A stretch of 42,845 nt of DNA, from the NCBI GenBank assembly GCA_947470185.1, contig CANIRZ010000016.1, forward strand, positions 1 to 42,845, written 5' to 3'. Made by a program: the position numbers and the translations under genes. Positions 36,080 to 42,845 of this stretch are shown piece by piece. Origin of the DNA: Sphingomonadales bacterium (GTDB taxonomy: Bacteria; Pseudomonadota; Alphaproteobacteria; Sphingomonadales; Sphingomonadaceae). Numbering within the stretch: the first letter of the stretch is position 1; each line of letters starts with the position of its first letter. The notes beneath the pieces are model-generated. The model was not told the DNA's origin, searched no databases, and saw only the letters and a program-made list of their open reading frames with translations.

Positions 36080-36673
36080 ATGGACAATCAAGACGATCGC
36101 GCAAATTTTCACGATATGTCAGAGAGCACGCAAGAGGATTGGCAAATCATCATGCGGCACAATATTCCGTTTTCGCAAGATGGCGGACGCCGGATATTGG
36201 ACCATCTCAAATTGCTTGATGGTGACTTTGGCGGATTTGCGGTCGACCGGTTGACGCACTCACTGCAGACAGCGACGCGAGCACATCGTGATGGACGGGA
36301 TGAGGATTATGTCATCATGGCATTGCTCCACGACATTGGCGATACGCTCGGCGCTACCAACCATCCCGATATCGCCGCTGCCATATTGAAGCCCTTCGTT
36401 TCCGAAAAGCTCCTTTGGATTGTGCAAAATCACGGAATTTTCCAGGGGCAAAATTTCTTCCATCATTTGGGCCTCGACCGCGACATGCGGGAGCAGTTTC
36501 GCGGTCATGAATGGTTTGCCGAAACTGAAGAATTTATCGACAAATATGACTGCCCATCGTTCGATCCTGAGTACGATACCCTCCCGCTGGAGTTTTTCGA
36601 ACCAATGGTGATGAAGTTTTTCCGCAGCCCGCTGAACAGCATCTATAAAAGGGCGGTAGAAACCCCAGCTTAA
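36080..36673 (+). CDS. HD-domain protein, possible diiron phosphohydrolase/oxygenase
   Basis: A 197-residue cytosolic HD-superfamily protein. Seen: candidate metal ligands His60, His84-Asp85 (LLHDIGD), His118 (QNHGIF), His128/129 or His143, and Asp154/157. Extra histidines beyond the H-HD-D core are typical of dinuclear members (HD-GYP, MIOX, PhnZ-like). The conserved C-terminal half includes DYVIMALLHDIGDTLGATNH and HPDIAAAILKPFVSEKLLWIV. ATG at 36080 has GAGAGGA 8 nt upstream; an in-frame start at 36017 is unlikely. Divergent from the histidine kinase gene. Substrate unknown. Oxygenase activity is only a possibility. Confidence 0.8.
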   Translation: MDNQDDRANFHDMSESTQEDWQIIMRHNIPFSQDGGRRILDHLKLLDGDFGGFAVDRLTHSLQTATRAHRDGRDEDYVIMALLHDIGDTLGATNHPDIAAAILKPFVSEKLLWIVQNHGIFQGQNFFHHLGLDRDMREQFRGHEWFAETEEFIDKYDCPSFDPEYDTLPLEFFEPMVMKFFRSPLNSIYKRAVETPA

Positions 36674-36690
36674 GCAGCATTATTCGCAGA

Positions 36691-36709
36691 CGCCCTTTTA
36701 ACAAGGGCG
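36691..36709. terminator. Weak hairpin after HD-domain gene
   Basis: CGCCCTT and AAGGGCG form a 7-bp stem with the 5-nt loop TTAAC, 18 nt after the stop of the HD gene. The tail has no clear U-run, so it may be a weak terminator or a transcript-end stabiliser. Confidence 0.4.
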
Positions 36710-36800
36710 GTGTATGCTTATATTTGAATAACAGTGGTCGGCTCAAACTGACCAGTGATCCGGAGTTTGCGCGAGCAACCTTCCCTTGAGGGGAAATATT

Positions 36801-36926
36801 ATGGCGAAAAGCCAAAAGAAATCGAGCCGCGAAGTCCGCAAGCCAAAGGCTGAAAAGCCCAAAAAGCAAAACGCATCGAACCCTTCGGCGAAGGGTAATC
36901 CAGCAGGCTTAGGCCCCAAAAGCTGA
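36801..36926 (+). CDS. Small basic protein, 41 residues
   Basis: An ORF of 41 codons with a very good Shine-Dalgarno (GAGGGGA, about 6 nt before ATG 36801). The peptide is Lys/Ser/Arg-rich (MAKSQKKSSREVRKPKAEKP, then an Asn/Ser/Gly-rich end PAGLGPKS). I recall very similar short MAK-xx-K-S-NREV-KPK proteins in many proteobacteria, of unknown function; this cannot be checked here. A 7-bp hairpin (ACCCTTC/GAAGGGT, 36880-36896) lies within it and may act on the convergent gdh transcript. The gap to the gdh stop is only 4 nt. The composition suggests RNA or nucleoid binding, but that is a guess. Confidence 0.7.
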   Translation: MAKSQKKSSREVRKPKAEKPKKQNASNPSAKGNPAGLGPKS

Positions 36927-36930
36927 ACCG

Positions 36931-39900
36931 TTAACGCCCAAGCAGGACCCTTGCCTGCCCCGCAACCTGCGCCAACATTGCGGGGGTTGGCAGACCCGTC
37001 ATGCGTGCACGGTCGACCATCGCCTTGAACACACTGACGCGGACCGCATTGGCCTGTAACCACGTTTGCGCATCCTCAAGCGGTTTTTTGGCGGCACGGC
37101 GGCGTAGGAAATCGAGGCGCATGGTTTGGAAATCCCGCGCTAGGCCAGCGACCAACAAGCGCTCCCACGGATCGTGTGGGTCAACCTGCATCGCTGCTCC
37201 CTGCGCCCAGCTTAGCCCAAGCGCATCGCCGAGGGCGGTAAACGCCCGTGTTAACGCGGTTACATCACCCTTTTGCACCGAAGAGAGCGCCGCTAGCCCG
37301 ATAGCGCCATCTAGCTGCGCCAATTGCACCAAACGGTCGGCAATTTTGCGTGGAGCACCATTTTCCGTCAAGCGCGCGCCAAAGCGTTCGGTTTGAAGCC
37401 GTATATCATTGGGCAGCAACCCGTCCAACGCCGCTGACAACTTCTGCACCACTGGCGCATAGACCGCAGTAGCTGCGCTGACATCGCGGCCCTCATGGGC
37501 ATTGCGGATGATGTCTGCCATTTGCGCACGGGTTTCCACCGCAAGTTGATTGAACAACATCAAACGGGCTGTTTCGGGCATGGGCGCATTGTCGATGGCC
37601 TGCCACAGGGACGGCAGATCATAAATGCGCTCGGCAATGGCAAAAGCCGCAGCCACATCACCCAGCCCACATCCTTCCTCTTCAGCAAGCTCAAATGGAT
37701 GGAGCATGCCAAGCCGGTTGATCATTCGGTTGGCCAATTTTGTAGCGATGATCTCCCTGCGCAGCCGGTGCGCCAAAATCGCTGGCTTATGTGCCTTCAC
37801 CATCACGTCGGGGAACGCTGCCAAAAGCTCGGCATCCATGGACGTGTCCTGCGCCAAAGGCGCCTCTTCAATACCGTCCTGCGCCGCAAGCTTCGCTGTG
37901 GAAAGCAAAACGGCCAGCTCGGGCCGGGTCAGGCCACGCCCTTCACTTGCCCGCCGGAACAACGCCTCATTTGGCGCCAGCCCTTCAACCATACGGTCAA
38001 GTTTACCCGCACCTTCAAAAATTTCTATTAGGCGCACATAAGCAGGCAGATCGGCCGCACCGCCGGTTTCGGCAATCGAGAGCGCCAATGTCTGCAACCG
38101 GTTATCCTCCAGCACCAAATGTGCAACCGCATCGGTCATATCGGTGAGTAAGACATTGCGCGCCTGCATCTTCAACTTGCCAGCGCGCATTTGTGCGTTC
38201 AGCGCGATTTTGATGTTCACTTCATGGTCAGAACAATCCACACCAGCGCTATTGTCGATGAAGTCAGTGTTGATACGGCCACCGCGCAAAGCATAACCAA
38301 TACGGCCGGCTTGCGTCACGCCAAGGTTCGCACCCTCGCCGATCACCTGCGCCTGAACATCCGCGCCGTTCACACGAATAAAGTCATTGCCGGGGTCGCC
38401 AACGTCCAAATGGCTTTCGCTCCGGTCCTTAATATATGTCCCTATTCCGCCGAACCACATCAATTGAACCGGCGCTTTTAGTATCGCGGTCATCAATGCA
38501 GATGGTTCAATTTCTTTCGCATCAATGCCAAGCAAGCTTCTGATTTCAGATGTTGTTTTGATGATTTTGTCCGTGCGCGCGAACACGCCGCCACCCTTGG
38601 AAATAAACTTCGCATCATAATCAAGCCAGCTGGAACGCGGCAGGTTAAACAACCGCTGACGTTCTTTCCAACTGGTCGCGGGGTCGGGATTGGGGTCGAG
38701 GAAAATATGCCGATGGTCAAATGCAGCGACAATTTTCAGCGTCTTTGACAGCAACATGCCATTGCCAAAAACATCGCCGGACATATCGCCGACACCGGCA
38801 ACCGTGATCGGTTCCTTTTGAACATCGATACCCATTTCGGCAAAATGGCGCTGTACTGATAGCCAGCCGCCCTTTGCGGTGATGCCCATCGCCTTATGGT
38901 CATAACCAACCGAGCCACCGCTGGCGAACGCATCGCCAAGCCAGAAATTACGTTCAAGCGCGATGGCATTGGCAATGTCAGAAAATGTCGCTGTGCCCTT
39001 GTCGGCTGCAACCACAAAATAAGGGTCGTCGCCGTCGTGGATGACCACATGATCGGGGTGAACGATCCGGTCGTTGACAATGTTGTCGGTGATGGACAGC
39101 AACGTCCGGATGAATATTTTATAGGCCTCGGTGCCTTCCGCAAACCATGCATCGCGGTCAACGCGCATGTCGGGCAAGCGCTTGGGGTAGAACCCGCCTT
39201 TGGCTCCGGTGGGCACGATAACGGCGTTTTTCACCCGTTGCGCCTTCATCAGGCCAAGAACCTCCGTGCGGAAGTCATCGCGCCGATCGGACCAGCGCAA
39301 GCCACCGCGCGCGACAGGTCCGGCGCGCAAATGGATACCCTCCACCCGCGGTGAATACACAAACACTTCGCGCCAAGGCAGCGGTGCTGGCAGCCCGGGG
39401 ACTTTTGCGCAATCAAGCTTGAAGGCAAGCGCCTCAGTTGCTGCCACAGAAAAGGCGTTGGTGCGCACTGTCGCCAAGACAATGGCCATGAAGCGGCGCA
39501 AAATGCGGTCTTCATCTATGGCCGATACTGCCGACAGGTCGGCCGTAATCGATCTATGGAATTTCGCCGCTTCCTTGTCACGGTTTCCGGTCGCTGCGGG
39601 ATTATGCAGGGCGTCAAATAGCGATATGATCGACCGCGTAATGCTGGCATTTTTGGCCAAAGCTGAAACCACCGTTGGCATGCCGTAAGTCACGCCAGTC
39701 TGACGCAAATAGCGATACCATGCCCGCAGCCATATAACCGATTGGGGATCAAGCCCGCCGATCGTCACCAACTGGTTGAATACATCATTTTCGAACGTTC
39801 CATCCAGAACTTGGCTGAGCGCGCCTTCCAAAACATGTGGATTTTGCAGGACAGTCGGCACATCGCCGCCGCGCAGGGCCAAACGAAAGTCATGTATATA

Positions 39901-41580
39901 ATTGCCGTCACCCAATGCTGTTGGAGATTCCTCCAAAACATCAAAACCGAAATTTTCTAACGCCGGAACAACGTTGCTCAGCGGCATCGCGCCGCCATTG
40001 CTGTAAATCTTCAGACGAAGCTTATTGTCCTCTGCAATCAGCCGCGTGATCTTGCTGTGGTCGCGCTCCATCGCAAGCAGACCGACCATATCGCGTGCGG
40101 CTTCTTCCGTCGAATAGGTACTGCGGTAATTTGCCGGAAACCCCGGTCCGTACCGAACCAGCATCGCCGCAGCGCGCTTTTCATCTGTCAATCGGACCAA
40201 TGCCGCTTCAACGGCCGGTTCCCACCCACGCACCATCAGCTCAAGCTTTGCATCAAGAGCAGTTTCATCCACATTCTGCGCGCGGTCAGGCAAATCGAGC
40301 GTGTATCGCAGCAACGCAACGCCACCATCTTCCAAACCAATAGTCCAGCCCAGCAAACTGCCGCCTGTAGCGTCCATCAGCATTGTCTGAATTTGTTTGC
40401 GGATACCGGTCGAAACATCATCACGCGGTAACCAGACAAATATATACAGGTGGCGGCCAAGCGGCGAACGCAGGGCAATCAGTTTGGGACGCGGGCGATC
40501 CGTCAGCGACATGGCGGTCAACGTCACACGCTCCAGATCATCCAATTTTAGCGCAACCAAAAGGTCGTGCGGTAAAGCTGTGAGCGCATGCGCCATTGCC
40601 TTGCCGGCGTGACCCGAGGGGTCAAAGCCAAAGCGCTTCATAAGCGACGCCAGATGCGTCCTGAGCAGTGGTATCTCCTCTGGGGTAGTTGCTAGTGCCG
40701 CGCTCGTCCAAAGCCCTGCAGTGACCGCTAAGCCCGTAATACGCCCGCCCGTTTTGACTGGAATGACGATAAGGTCCAACTGCACGCTACGATGGACGGT
40801 CGAAACCCTGTTGGATTTGAGCACTAATGGCGCGACGCCGCCATCTTCAAACCATTTTATGGCCAGAGCGACGCTATCTTCCGCAAGAACGGGCGCATCG
40901 GTAACGCGCGATAACCCAAGGCGGTCGGATCGCGCGCCGTTACTGCTGATCCGCTCATGCGCCAAAATGGTCATGTTGTTGTCGAGGAACCAGCGAATGA
41001 GGGCAGTACCCTCGCTATCGAGTAAGCTGTCAGCGTCAGCGGACAAAGCCGCGAGCATATCGCGCCAGTCTGTAACCGCGCCGCGCACATCGGCCAGAAC
41101 AGCGGATAAAATGTTTTCAAGCTTGCGGCGCTCCCGTGCGTCAACACGCTCTGTTTCCAAGTAAATAAAGGACTCGCGCGCCTGCCCGTCTACCCGCTTC
41201 CGGCTGATCTCTAAAAGCGCCAGCGCGTCATCGCGGATAACACTCAACACGGGGTGAATGATACGTTTCACAGCTATACCACAAGCGGCCACGGCAGAAG
41301 AAACCGAGTCCACCAAAAAGGGCATATCGTCGTTGTTCAACGCAACGCGCATCATCAAACGGCCTCGCGCATCGGTAAAACTATCCAGTGCTATAGCGGC
41401 GGTGCCCGGCTTGCGGTGAAGGCCAGTCTCGATTGTGAATCGCGCGGCATCCTCGGCCGCTTTGGCATCAAAGCCTTCATTCTCGCCCGGTAAAGCGGTC
41501 TGGGCAAAGGCGGACACCATATCGTTCAAAAGGGTCTTGTTTATTTTTCCGATCTTTTTAGCAATTTTGGCGGCCGCCAT
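36931..41580 (-). CDS. NAD-dependent glutamate dehydrogenase, large (about 180-kDa) type
   Basis: Oxidatively deaminates glutamate to 2-oxoglutarate, feeding amino-acid carbon into the TCA cycle. The 1549 residues match the large L-GDH class. Seen: a long N-terminal regulatory region (about 1-700, ACT-like folds), the catalytic domain with PVARGGLRWSDRRDDFRTEVLGLM and the active-site Lys794 in VPTGAKGGF, the NAD-binding part with GDMSGDVFGNGMLLS and VIGEGANLGVTQAGR, and a helical C-terminus. ATG at 41580 is preferred: TAGGAG lies 8 nt upstream, whereas the extension to 41688 has none. Divergent from a dicarboxylate/amino-acid symporter, with two palindromes in the shared 185-bp region. Glutamate supply could come from PutA or the symporter. 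Confidence 0.96.
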   Translation of the reverse strand: MAAAKIAKKIGKINKTLLNDMVSAFAQTALPGENEGFDAKAAEDAARFTIETGLHRKPGTAAIALDSFTDARGRLMMRVALNNDDMPFLVDSVSSAVAACGIAVKRIIHPVLSVIRDDALALLEISRKRVDGQARESFIYLETERVDARERRKLENILSAVLADVRGAVTDWRDMLAALSADADSLLDSEGTALIRWFLDNNMTILAHERISSNGARSDRLGLSRVTDAPVLAEDSVALAIKWFEDGGVAPLVLKSNRVSTVHRSVQLDLIVIPVKTGGRITGLAVTAGLWTSAALATTPEEIPLLRTHLASLMKRFGFDPSGHAGKAMAHALTALPHDLLVALKLDDLERVTLTAMSLTDRPRPKLIALRSPLGRHLYIFVWLPRDDVSTGIRKQIQTMLMDATGGSLLGWTIGLEDGGVALLRYTLDLPDRAQNVDETALDAKLELMVRGWEPAVEAALVRLTDEKRAAAMLVRYGPGFPANYRSTYSTEEAARDMVGLLAMERDHSKITRLIAEDNKLRLKIYSNGGAMPLSNVVPALENFGFDVLEESPTALGDGNYIHDFRLALRGGDVPTVLQNPHVLEGALSQVLDGTFENDVFNQLVTIGGLDPQSVIWLRAWYRYLRQTGVTYGMPTVVSALAKNASITRSIISLFDALHNPAATGNRDKEAAKFHRSITADLSAVSAIDEDRILRRFMAIVLATVRTNAFSVAATEALAFKLDCAKVPGLPAPLPWREVFVYSPRVEGIHLRAGPVARGGLRWSDRRDDFRTEVLGLMKAQRVKNAVIVPTGAKGGFYPKRLPDMRVDRDAWFAEGTEAYKIFIRTLLSITDNIVNDRIVHPDHVVIHDGDDPYFVVAADKGTATFSDIANAIALERNFWLGDAFASGGSVGYDHKAMGITAKGGWLSVQRHFAEMGIDVQKEPITVAGVGDMSGDVFGNGMLLSKTLKIVAAFDHRHIFLDPNPDPATSWKERQRLFNLPRSSWLDYDAKFISKGGGVFARTDKIIKTTSEIRSLLGIDAKEIEPSALMTAILKAPVQLMWFGGIGTYIKDRSESHLDVGDPGNDFIRVNGADVQAQVIGEGANLGVTQAGRIGYALRGGRINTDFIDNSAGVDCSDHEVNIKIALNAQMRAGKLKMQARNVLLTDMTDAVAHLVLEDNRLQTLALSIAETGGAADLPAYVRLIEIFEGAGKLDRMVEGLAPNEALFRRASEGRGLTRPELAVLLSTAKLAAQDGIEEAPLAQDTSMDAELLAAFPDVMVKAHKPAILAHRLRREIIATKLANRMINRLGMLHPFELAEEEGCGLGDVAAAFAIAERIYDLPSLWQAIDNAPMPETARLMLFNQLAVETRAQMADIIRNAHEGRDVSAATAVYAPVVQKLSAALDGLLPNDIRLQTERFGARLTENGAPRKIADRLVQLAQLDGAIGLAALSSVQKGDVTALTRAFTALGDALGLSWAQGAAMQVDPHDPWERLLVAGLARDFQTMRLDFLRRRAAKKPLEDAQTWLQANAVRVSVFKAMVDRARMTGLPTPAMLAQVAGQARVLLGR

Positions 41581-41640
41581 GAAATTGTCTCCTAAGCCCG
41601 AAAGCAAATGGTTATGTGCCATGTTCAACGACAAAATGCG

Positions 41641-41657
41641 TTGTAATTTTATTACAA
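41641..41657. promoter_or_regulatory. 17-bp palindrome upstream of gdh (operator candidate)
   Basis: TTGTAAT (41641-41647) and ATTACAA (41651-41657) are exact reverse complements around TTT. It lies 61-77 bp upstream of the gdh start in the divergent control region. Form and AT-richness resemble dimeric-regulator sites, but the factor is unknown. Confidence 0.5.
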
Positions 41658-41683
41658 AGCTTATGACCATCTTCTTAAGCTTA

Positions 41684-41707
41684 AACAAGTCACATCCGTA
41701 ACTTGTT
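41684..41707. promoter_or_regulatory. AACAAGT-N10-ACTTGTT inverted repeat between gdh and symporter
   Basis: Arms at 41684-41690 and 41701-41707 are perfect inverted repeats with a 10-bp spacer, placing them one helical turn apart. It lies 59-82 bp upstream of the symporter start. With the nearby palindrome at 41641-41657 it suggests regulated, possibly coordinated, divergent transcription. Confidence 0.45.
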
Positions 41708-41765
41708 GCGAGGATTATTTCTCCTGTGTAGCGTCGCGCAGAACTTACAGATTTTGGAGAGTTAA

Positions 41766-42845
41766 GTGGATAAACGGCTTACATTGTGGATTTTGGCAGG
41801 AATGATCCTGGGCGTCGCAGTTGGTTACACTGTCCATCAAAATTTCGCACCTGACAGTACGCAATTCGAATATCTGACAAAGACATTCAAACTGCTCTCC
41901 GATATTTTCCTTAATCTCATAAAGCTGCTCGTTGCGCCGCTGATCCTGTCAACGATCGTCGTCGGTATCGCGCACATGGGCGACAGTTCGGCTTTGGGTC
42001 GCATTGGGTTCCGCGCGATCACTTGGTTCATCATCGCCAGCTTCATTTCCATTGGTCTTGGTTTGTTAATGGTCAATATATTCCAGCCTGGTATCGGCGC
42101 GCCTGTCGATACCATTTCCAATGCCGCGGCTGCGATTGGCGAAGTCAAGAAGCTTGATTTCTGGGAATTCATCCTATCGATTTTCCCGAAAAATGCCTTT
42201 GAAGCTATGGCAACGAACAATATTTTGCAGATACTGGTATTCGCATTGTTCGCTGGCATCGCCCTTTCAGCTTTAGGTGAGAAAGGCGCACCACTCGTGC
42301 GCGGTGCCGAGGCGCTGGCCGAAATGATGCTGCAAATTACGCATTATGTTATGCGCTTCGCGCCAATCGCCGTATTTGGCGCACTTGCGGCTGTTGTGTC
42401 AAAAAGTGGTCTCGCAATCCTTGCCACCTACCTAGAACTGGTGACAGAATTTTATCTGTCGCTTGCCTTGTTGTGGACCATCTTGCTTTCGATTGGCGCG
42501 ATTTTCCTTGGACGGCGGATTTGGACACTCATCCGCTACATCCGCGAACCGATGCTCATCGCTTTCTCGACCGCGTCTAGTGAAGCGGCGTTGCCGAAAT
42601 TGTTTGAACAGCTTGATCGTTTCGGCGTCCCGCGCCGGATCTCGGGCTTCATGCTGCCGCTTGGCTACAGCTTCAACCTTGATGGTTCGATGATGTATAT
42701 GAGCTTTGCAACGATCTTTATCGCGCAAGCCTATGGCATTGATCTGCCCATCGGGACGCAAATCCTAATCCTGCTTACGCTGATGATTTCATCGAAGGGC
42801 GTTGCCGCTGTACCGCGCGCATCTTTGGTAGTCATCACGGGTACC
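41766..42845 (+). CDS. Dicarboxylate/amino acid:cation symporter (DAACS family), C-terminus cut by window edge
   Basis: Inner-membrane secondary transporter importing glutamate/aspartate or C4-dicarboxylates with H+ or Na+. The 360 codons seen are open at the window end (families usually have about 410-440). Seen: an N-terminal TM helix starting LTLWILAGMILGVAVGY, FLNLIKLLVAPLILSTIVVGI, a serine-rich hairpin FSTASSEAALP, and NLDGSMMYM (related to the classic NMDGT substrate/ion site), followed by MISSKGVAAVPRAS. GTG at 41766 is used, with GGAGA 5 nt upstream. Divergent from NAD-glutamate dehydrogenase, so glutamate is a plausible cargo, but the sequence does not fix it. Confidence 0.93.
   Translation, partial: MDKRLTLWILAGMILGVAVGYTVHQNFAPDSTQFEYLTKTFKLLSDIFLNLIKLLVAPLILSTIVVGIAHMGDSSALGRIGFRAITWFIIASFISIGLGLLMVNIFQPGIGAPVDTISNAAAAIGEVKKLDFWEFILSIFPKNAFEAMATNNILQILVFALFAGIALSALGEKGAPLVRGAEALAEMMLQITHYVMRFAPIAVFGALAAVVSKSGLAILATYLELVTEFYLSLALLWTILLSIGAIFLGRRIWTLIRYIREPMLIAFSTASSEAALPKLFEQLDRFGVPRRISGFMLPLGYSFNLDGSMMYMSFATIFIAQAYGIDLPIGTQILILLTLMISSKGVAAVPRASLVVITGT

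Noticed and set aside
1-42845. tRNA, rRNA, CRISPR, insertion sequence, prophage or attachment sites
   Set aside because: None could be recognised on reading both strands; gene content and composition look uniform.

Overview
The window reads as a chromosomal segment of an alphaproteobacterium, most likely Sphingomonadales (an inference from RpoB/RpoC sequence character, a large NAD-dependent glutamate dehydrogenase, a PutA without the N-terminal DNA-binding domain, and a small lipoprotein type I associate with sphingomonads). Gene density is high. I saw no phage, insertion sequence, CRISPR array, tRNA or rRNA, so this looks like core genome with a few less ordinary operons.

Layout. (1) 1-3703, minus strand: lepA, then a secreted arylformamidase-like alpha/beta hydrolase overlapping kynureninase (kynU, cut by the window edge). 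(2) 3704-12686, plus strand: a 406-bp promoter/leader region and rpoB-rpoC, closed by a strong intrinsic terminator. No ribosomal-protein or elongation-factor genes flank rpoBC. (3) 12768-15986, plus: a MacAB-like tripartite ABC exporter (adaptor, ATPase, permease). (4) 22028-16116, minus: a tight five-gene run of RND adaptor lipoprotein, RND pump, msrA, galU and a small lipoprotein, with an imperfect palindrome upstream. (5) 23102-22143, minus: Sua5-type threonylcarbamoyl-AMP synthase, divergent from an acyl-CoA dehydrogenase / DUF815 ATPase pair (plus). (6) 27220-25699, minus: a small two-helix membrane protein and a sorbosone-dehydrogenase-like beta-propeller. (7) 27257-27498: an intergenic stretch rich in inverted repeats. 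(8) 30468-27499, minus: putA. (9) 31044-30637, minus: a periplasmic glycine-zipper protein, divergent from a phytase-esterase-like protein. (10) rpmB (minus) and tadA (plus). (11) 35990-33139, minus: a LytS-type histidine kinase, a LytTR response regulator and a dienelactone hydrolase, divergent from an HD-domain protein. (12) 36801-36926, plus: a 41-residue basic protein. (13) 41580-36931, minus: NAD-glutamate dehydrogenase, divergent from a dicarboxylate/amino-acid:cation symporter (plus, cut by the window edge), with two palindromes in the shared control region.

Functional links. PutA makes glutamate from proline, and NAD-GDH deaminates glutamate to 2-oxoglutarate. The symporter next to GDH could import glutamate or C4-dicarboxylates, so the right half of the window has an amino-acid catabolism theme. 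The kynU/hydrolase pair would do two consecutive steps of tryptophan breakdown. Several starts (TTG or GTG) were set by well-placed Shine-Dalgarno sequences. I did not find a clearly new defence or mobile system. The best leads are the structured intergenic region at 27334-27472, the palindromes at 41641-41707, the secreted formamidase-like hydrolase, the HD protein with a diiron-like ligand set, and the 41-residue basic protein.
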